45,126 nt of DNA from Actinoplanes xinjiangensis (lineage in GTDB: Bacteria; Actinomycetota; Actinomycetes; Mycobacteriales; Micromonosporaceae): the NCBI RefSeq assembly GCF_003148685.1, contig NZ_QGGR01000047.1:1-45126 (forward strand), read 5' to 3'. Both the position numbers and the translations under genes were made by a program. This document shows positions 40,792 to 45,126 of the stretch, piece by piece. Position 1 is the stretch's first letter, and every line of letters begins with the position of its first letter. The notes below the pieces were generated by a model, which made no database searches, was not told where the DNA came from, and saw nothing but the letters and a program-made list of their open reading frames with translations.

Positions 40792-42651
40792 ATGTCCTCC
40801 TCCCGGCTGCCCCGCACGAGTGGCGGTCTACTCGGCGACGTTCTGCTGTCGTACGACATCGCGTGGACCGCCCGGCGGCTCCTGGCGGCGGTGGTACTGC
40901 CCGTCGTGGCGGTGATGCTATCGGTGTCATCAGTGCTGGACTGGTACGGCGGTGGCTGGCGGGTGATCGTCGATGACGTTCCCGGCACCGGTGACGGCCG
41001 TGACGTCGCTGTGCTGCAGTCGGCGGTGACGGTGCTGTTCTGGCTGCTCGCCCTGCTGTCGGGCACCGTGGCGGTCGTCCGTGGCGCCGGTCCGCCACGC
41101 GCCGTTCTCCGGGGCGCAGCGGGTGTGCCGTTCGCGGTAGCCGTCCTCGGTGTGACGGCCGGCGCCGGTTACGTCGTGCTGTACGTGGCCGCCGGCATGG
41201 TGCCCGCAGCCGGGTCACTCGTCGTGGTCGCCACGGTGCTGGTGCTGACGGCTCTGCTGGCGGCCCGGTTGCTGCTCGGCGTGATCGGACGAATCGCCGG
41301 AGAGGCCCCTCACCAGCCGTCCTGGCGGAACGCGGCGTCGTTCCTGCTGGGTGCCGTCGCGATGCCGATGCTTCTCACGGTCATCGCCGACGCGATCGGG
41401 CTCCACGATCTGCCGTACGCCGGTCCGCTGGCCGTCGCCGTGGTGATCGTCATCGCGCTGGCGGCCCAGATCGGCCTCGCCGCCCGCCCGCACGCCGCCG
41501 GCGGGGTCCCTCCGGCCCGGGCCGTATGGTGGCCGGGCTTCGCCCTGATCGGTGCGGCTGTACTCGCGCCAGCGGGTCTGGTCGTCCTCAACCCGTACGA
41601 TCTGCCGTCGGTTCGCACGCATGATCGGGGCCCGAGTACCGCGATGGCGGTGGCCTGGCCGTCCGGTGGACATCCGGTGATCGTGACCTCGGGCGGAGTG
41701 TGGTTCTGCGACGACGACCTGTGTGACCGCTTCACCGACGTCAGCGGTGGCCCGCCCACGATCGACGGCTTCGGGACCGCGTCCATCGGTGTGGACGGAA
41801 CGGTCGTCAAGACCGCGGTGACCGGCGGTCCGGACACCGGCGGCCCCTTCGTGCAGTACGCACGTTGCGTACGCGACGGTTGCCGGCAGGCGTGGTTGCC
41901 GGTGCGGGCCAGCGGCCGGGAGAAACCGGGACCGCCGGGTGTCGGGGCCGAGGCGGCCGGAGCGGCCGCACCGGACGGCTCCATCTGGCTGTTCGCCGCG
42001 GTTCCGGTCGAAGGCGGCGAGCACGGCCGGTACCGGTTCCTGATGATCCGCTGCGCGGACGTCGCCTGTGCCGCTCCGCAACGCCATGACCTCGGCTTCG
42101 CCGACCACACCCCCGAAGACGGCTTTCCCCACGGACGACGGGCACGGCTGACGATCGGCGCCGACGGGCGGCCGGTCGCCTCGTTCTGGCTCGGCTGGAG
42201 CGTGTACCGGTTCAGCTGCGAACCGGTCACCTGCGCCGGCCCGCGCCGGTCCGACGGACGAGCCGCTCCACCGGACGCGGTCTGGGCAACAGCCGGCGAC
42301 CGTACGATCGCGGTCCGGGCCGGCGAACTGTACGACGGCGACAACTCGGCCATGATCGCTCCCGGCGCGGGTGCGCAGTCCGGTGCGGTGGCCGCCGTCG
42401 GGCCGTACGTCTATCTGACCGCCGCCCTGCCCGGCACCGGGGCGCGTGGCTTCCACGTCACCATCGGCCAGCCGGCCCGGTACTGGCGGCAGACCGTGTG
42501 GCGCTGCTCCGGCCTCGCCTGCACGAGCGCGCCGATGGACGGTTATGCCGGCGAGCCACGCCGGGAACTGCTGGCGGTCGCCGACGACGGCCGGGTCCTG
42601 GTGGTTCGTGACGACCGGATCGTCCTGCGGGAGACACCCTTCGTCCCGTGA
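40792..42651 (+). CDS. Seven-TM protein with Cys-paired propeller-like domain
   Basis: This 619-aa protein has about seven transmembrane helices in residues 28-275, placing the C-terminal ~340 residues outside. That part contains five C-x4-C pairs at residues 306/311, 359/364, 421/426, 476/481 and 572/577, with a Cys-less repeat expected near 524. The spacing of 48-62 residues and recurring beta motifs (GSIWLFAAVPV, GRPVASFWLGWSVYRF, VAVGPYVYLTAAL) suggest a six-bladed propeller with one disulfide per blade. No known family is recognised. The ATG at 40792 sits seven bases after a TATCCT box, so it may be leaderless. Confidence 0.72.
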   Translation: MSSSRLPRTSGGLLGDVLLSYDIAWTARRLLAAVVLPVVAVMLSVSSVLDWYGGGWRVIVDDVPGTGDGRDVAVLQSAVTVLFWLLALLSGTVAVVRGAGPPRAVLRGAAGVPFAVAVLGVTAGAGYVVLYVAAGMVPAAGSLVVVATVLVLTALLAARLLLGVIGRIAGEAPHQPSWRNAASFLLGAVAMPMLLTVIADAIGLHDLPYAGPLAVAVVIVIALAAQIGLAARPHAAGGVPPARAVWWPGFALIGAAVLAPAGLVVLNPYDLPSVRTHDRGPSTAMAVAWPSGGHPVIVTSGGVWFCDDDLCDRFTDVSGGPPTIDGFGTASIGVDGTVVKTAVTGGPDTGGPFVQYARCVRDGCRQAWLPVRASGREKPGPPGVGAEAAGAAAPDGSIWLFAAVPVEGGEHGRYRFLMIRCADVACAAPQRHDLGFADHTPEDGFPHGRRARLTIGADGRPVASFWLGWSVYRFSCEPVTCAGPRRSDGRAAPPDAVWATAGDRTIAVRAGELYDGDNSAMIAPGAGAQSGAVAAVGPYVYLTAALPGTGARGFHVTIGQPARYWRQTVWRCSGLACTSAPMDGYAGEPRRELLAVADDGRVLVVRDDRIVLRETPFVP

Positions 42652-42817
42652 ACCTCCCACCCGGCCGGGGAGTGGATGCCGGATCGGAACGCCGACCGGC
42701 GTCGCGGCGTTGCGGGCTTCGAGCCGCGGCAGGAATCGTCAAAGGAATGACATCAAGCTGTGTACTCACCGCCACGCGCCCCGGCGAACGTCGTCAGCAC
42801 CGGACGGAAGGACCAGC

Positions 42818-43264
42818 ATGTCGGAGCGGGCGTTTGAAGACCGTGACAGCACTCCGGAGACCGCGCGCCCGGACACGGTCAGGATCGAGGAGACAGCCGG
42901 CGCCGCCGTCGTCGCGGTGCGTGGCGGGATCGACTCGGCAGCCGCACCGGTGTTGCGTGACGCTCTCACCTGGGCGGTCGGCTGTCACGACCGGGTCGTC
43001 GTCGACCTCTCGAAGGCGGTGCACATCGACAGGACCGGGCTGAGTGTGCTCATCGCGGCACAGGACCTGGCCAGTAGCCGTGCCGTGCAGCTCTGTTTCA
43101 CGGCGCCGTCCCCGCTGCTGCTGTCCGCACTCGGTGACCTGCGGGCCGCAGAGATGCTCATGCCCGTCGACGCGGCGCACCCCTGCCAGGCTCCTCCATC
43201 AGGCCGGGACGGCTTCACGCTTCCACGACCGGCTCGCCTCACCCTGCAATTCGACGCGGCCTGA
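42818..43264 (+). CDS. STAS-domain anti-anti-sigma factor-like protein
   Basis: This 148-aa protein has a STAS domain (about residues 22-115) with VVAVRGGIDSAAAPVLRDAL and VVVDLSKAVHIDRTGLSVLI; the Thr in DRTG sits at the usual phosphorylation position. Such proteins are switched by RsbW-type kinases. A short C-terminal tail of about 30 residues follows. The ATG at 42818 has GAAGGA six bases upstream. No kinase or sigma gene is adjacent; the RsbW-like protein at 12687 is a possible partner by type only. Confidence 0.85.
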   Translation: MSERAFEDRDSTPETARPDTVRIEETAGAAVVAVRGGIDSAAAPVLRDALTWAVGCHDRVVVDLSKAVHIDRTGLSVLIAAQDLASSRAVQLCFTAPSPLLLSALGDLRAAEMLMPVDAAHPCQAPPSGRDGFTLPRPARLTLQFDAA

Positions 43265-43449
43265 TCGCCGGGCCGACGCCCGTGCGGTCGGCGTACGGTC
43301 ATCCAGCGGCGTGGCTCCGCTGCGGCGGCTACTCCGCCTCACCGGCGACGTGGTTCTGACTCATTCCGAGGATCGATGCTTCGCCAACGTAACCATCACC
43401 ATCGATGCGGCTGGTGGCTTTCACGCGTCGAGGGGAGCACCATGGGTTC

Positions 43450-43986
43450 ATGTCCAGTGTCCCCGTCGCTCCATCACGCGAGATCGTGGTGTGGTCCGCG
43501 CGAAGCTTCGCCCTGGCGGCGACGACGGTGGGATTCATCGGCGCCGGCACCGGTTGGCTCGGTGCCTCACTGCTGATCCCGGCCGCCATGGGGCGATCGC
43601 CGGATCCGGATTGGCTCAGCGGGATCGTGTTCGTAGCGGTTTTCACGTTCTGCTCCACCGTCTTCCCGGTCGTCACCGCCCGACGTCGGCCGGCCCGGTT
43701 GGTGTTCGGCGCCGACGTTCTGGAACTGGCGGCACCCGGCAAGGACACCGTGACGGTGGCGTACGAGGCGGTGTCGTCCGCACGTGTGCGGTGGTTCTGG
43801 CCGGTCGCCGTCCTCGAAGTCTGTGTCGGCGGCGGTGACCGAGATTCGCGAGGTACGTCCGACGGCGGCGAAGGGAATCGACCGATATGCACCCCGCGAG
43901 GCGAACGGTACCTGCTGCCGCTTGCCGGTATGGGTTCGGCGGCGACAATCCGCTGCCACCTGCAGCGCCACGGATTGAGGCGATGA
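43450..43986 (+). CDS. Small membrane protein, two TM helices
   Basis: This 178-aa protein has two hydrophobic helices (about residues 20-45 and 55-75) and a C-terminal domain with beta pattern (ARLVFGADVLELAAPGKDTV, then VSSARVRWFWPVAVLEVCVG) resembling PH-like or bPH domains of small actinobacterial membrane proteins, but I cannot assign it. The start could also be ATG 43405; GGGGAG lies 12 bases before 43450. Confidence 0.62.
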   Translation: MSSVPVAPSREIVVWSARSFALAATTVGFIGAGTGWLGASLLIPAAMGRSPDPDWLSGIVFVAVFTFCSTVFPVVTARRRPARLVFGADVLELAAPGKDTVTVAYEAVSSARVRWFWPVAVLEVCVGGGDRDSRGTSDGGEGNRPICTPRGERYLLPLAGMGSAATIRCHLQRHGLRR

Positions 43987-44028
43987 CGATACCGCCGGTG
44001 ATCCTGGCATGCCGAGCGGCAGAGAGAT

Positions 44029-44511
44029 TCAGGCGTCGTGCAGGTAGAGCCTGAAGCCCTCCGCTTCCGCCTCGAAGCCGAGTGACCGGTAGAGGTCATG
44101 CGCGCCGTCGAGCGCGTGCCTCTTGTGCGTCAGTAGCTGGACCTTGAAGCAGGACTCGCGACGGGCGGCATCGAGAGCGCACCCGAGCATGAGTCTCGCC
44201 ACCCCGCGCCGGCGATGTTCGTAGCGAACCACGACGGCTTCGATGAACGCCGTCGGACGGCAGTCGTAGGTGATGTTGGGCAGGATGGACAGGCACGCCG
44301 TGCCGACCGGCTCTCCACCGGACTCAGCGAGGTAGACCGTCACGTCGGGGCTGCGGATGATCCGGCTCCACATCGCGATCTGCCGATCCGACGGAGAGGC
44401 CGCAGGGTCAGGTCGTTCCGTTGGCCGGCTGGACTGGTTGTCTGCCAGCACCTGCAATACCGATGCAAGGTCGCCGTCCGCGGCACGACGCACCGAGTAT
44501 GCGTGAGTCAT
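44029..44511 (-). CDS. GNAT-family N-acetyltransferase
   Basis: This 160-aa protein has the GNAT fold: YSVRRAADGDLASVLQVLAD at the N-terminus, TVYLAESGGEPVGTACLSIL in the central strands, the acetyl-CoA motif region VVVRYEHRRRGVARLML, and a terminal DLYRSLGFEAEAEGFRLYL. The acceptor is unknown. ATG 44511 is used; a GTG at 44544 with AGGGGG just upstream is a credible alternative adding 11 residues. The gene is convergent with the 43450 gene. Confidence 0.85.
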   Translation of the reverse strand: MTHAYSVRRAADGDLASVLQVLADNQSSRPTERPDPAASPSDRQIAMWSRIIRSPDVTVYLAESGGEPVGTACLSILPNITYDCRPTAFIEAVVVRYEHRRRGVARLMLGCALDAARRESCFKVQLLTHKRHALDGAHDLYRSLGFEAEAEGFRLYLHDA

Positions 44512-44703
44512 GCGTCGAGTATCCGTCGGTCCGACTGTGGTCACTCGACCCCCTGACCGCACTCCGTCGCTCGCCCGGGTGGACCCCTCCTGTTCCCCGC
44601 GGTGACTCGCATCTGTGCGGCACCTGCCGGACGAGCTATGGCGCCGGAGCGGCCGTCCCGATGAACCTATTGGGTGACCAGCGTGCCAGGGGGGCGTCAC
44701 GAG

Positions 44704-45126
44704 TCAGGGCTCGACGTCGTCACCGGCGCGCAGCGACCGGGGTGAATCCGGCGCAGGCAGGCCACCGGGCTGCTCGCCGGTCGCCGCCGACACTTCCGCC
44801 TCAGCGGCGCGTACCTCGGCGTTGATCTTCTGGGCTTCGGCGGCAGCCGCCTGGGCTGCCTCGGTGGCTTCACGTTCCACGGCTTGGGAGTCCACCGCGG
44901 CGGCTGGTACGTCGTGGGCCATGCCCGCCAGCCCGCCCAATGCTCCGCCGAGTCCTTCCAGCGCCTTGGTGAGCTCGGTGGGGACGATCCAGACCTTGTT
45001 GGCCGACCCTTCGGCGATCTGCGGCAGGGCTTGGAGGTACTGGTAGGCCAGCACCTTCTGCGACGGGTTGGCCTGGTGAATGGCGTCGAAGACCGTCCGG
45101 ATCGCCTTGGCCTGGCCCTCGGCCTG
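44704..45126 (-). CDS. SPFH/band-7 (stomatin-like) protein, C-terminal part
   Basis: The visible 140 residues are the C-terminal part of an SPFH-family protein that starts beyond the right edge. The segment AIRTVFDAIHQANPSQKVLA, YQYLQALPQIAEG and ANKVWIVPTEL is highly characteristic of QmcA/stomatin-like proteins. The rest is a Gly/Leu-rich stretch and an Ala/Glu-rich coiled tail (VEREATEAAQAAAAEAQKIN). SPFH proteins form membrane scaffolds and are often encoded with NfeD-type proteases, which may lie outside the window. Confidence 0.88.
   Translation of the reverse strand, partial: QAEGQAKAIRTVFDAIHQANPSQKVLAYQYLQALPQIAEGSANKVWIVPTELTKALEGLGGALGGLAGMAHDVPAAAVDSQAVEREATEAAQAAAAEAQKINAEVRAAEAEVSAATGEQPGGLPAPDSPRSLRAGDDVEP

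Overview
The window is high-GC, densely coded DNA with GTG starts, ATGA/GTGA stop-start overlaps, Tat and Sec secreted enzymes, an XRE/DUF397 pair and sigma-B-like promoters. This fits a filamentous actinobacterium. A Micromonosporaceae member such as Actinoplanes is my inference, suggested by the FliF-like gene and the rich secreted hydrolases. No rRNA, tRNA, CRISPR or prophage was seen.

Left part (1-15.7 kb), signalling: an unknown protein; a secreted beta-propeller lactonase; a NarL-type two-component pair (HK 2936-4216, RR 2277-2939) divergent from an ABC export operon (ATPase 4307, permeases 5071 and 6411). The ABC operon runs on into two tiny coupled ORFs (7007-7054, 7051-7164) and a membrane GGDEF-EAL protein. 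Then come a 1022-aa PAS hybrid kinase, an RsbW-like kinase with a sigma-B-like promoter, a DUF1232 protein, and an XRE regulator followed by two unknown small ORFs and a DUF397 protein.

Middle (16-23.6 kb), envelope and stress: a standalone 'mini-FliF' (16177-17160) that keeps only the last ring-building domain, a membrane segment and a FliG-binding-like tail, behind a multi-hairpin leader; a SulP transporter; a PRC-barrel/DUF2382 stress protein with a sigma-B-type promoter; a three-gene overlapping operon (helical protein, Holin-X type membrane protein, DUF3618 protein); and an SDR/TetR divergent pair with three copies of a 17-bp operator.

Arabinan locus (23.6-31.7 kb, all minus strand): a CBM13 endo-arabinanase, a secreted SMP-30 lactonase, a secreted CBM13-FN3-FN3-PQQ sugar dehydrogenase, a CBM13-GH43 enzyme and a Tat-exported GH43-CBM42 enzyme. 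LacI-type operators lie upstream of the arabinanase. Together they suggest depolymerisation of arabinan outside the cell, possibly followed by oxidation of the freed sugar to lactone and aldonate. Two of the genes share a 472-bp segment that is about 99% identical.

Right part (31.7-45.1 kb): a YtrA-type GntR-ABC operon; VOC and TPR-like proteins; a frameshifted, truncated IS630-type transposase relic abutting a PrcB-like gene; small membrane proteins; a Tat lipoprotein serine hydrolase; a seven-TM protein with a repeated Cys-pair extracellular domain; a STAS anti-anti-sigma protein; a GNAT; and the C-terminal part of an SPFH/band-7 protein that leaves the window at the right edge.
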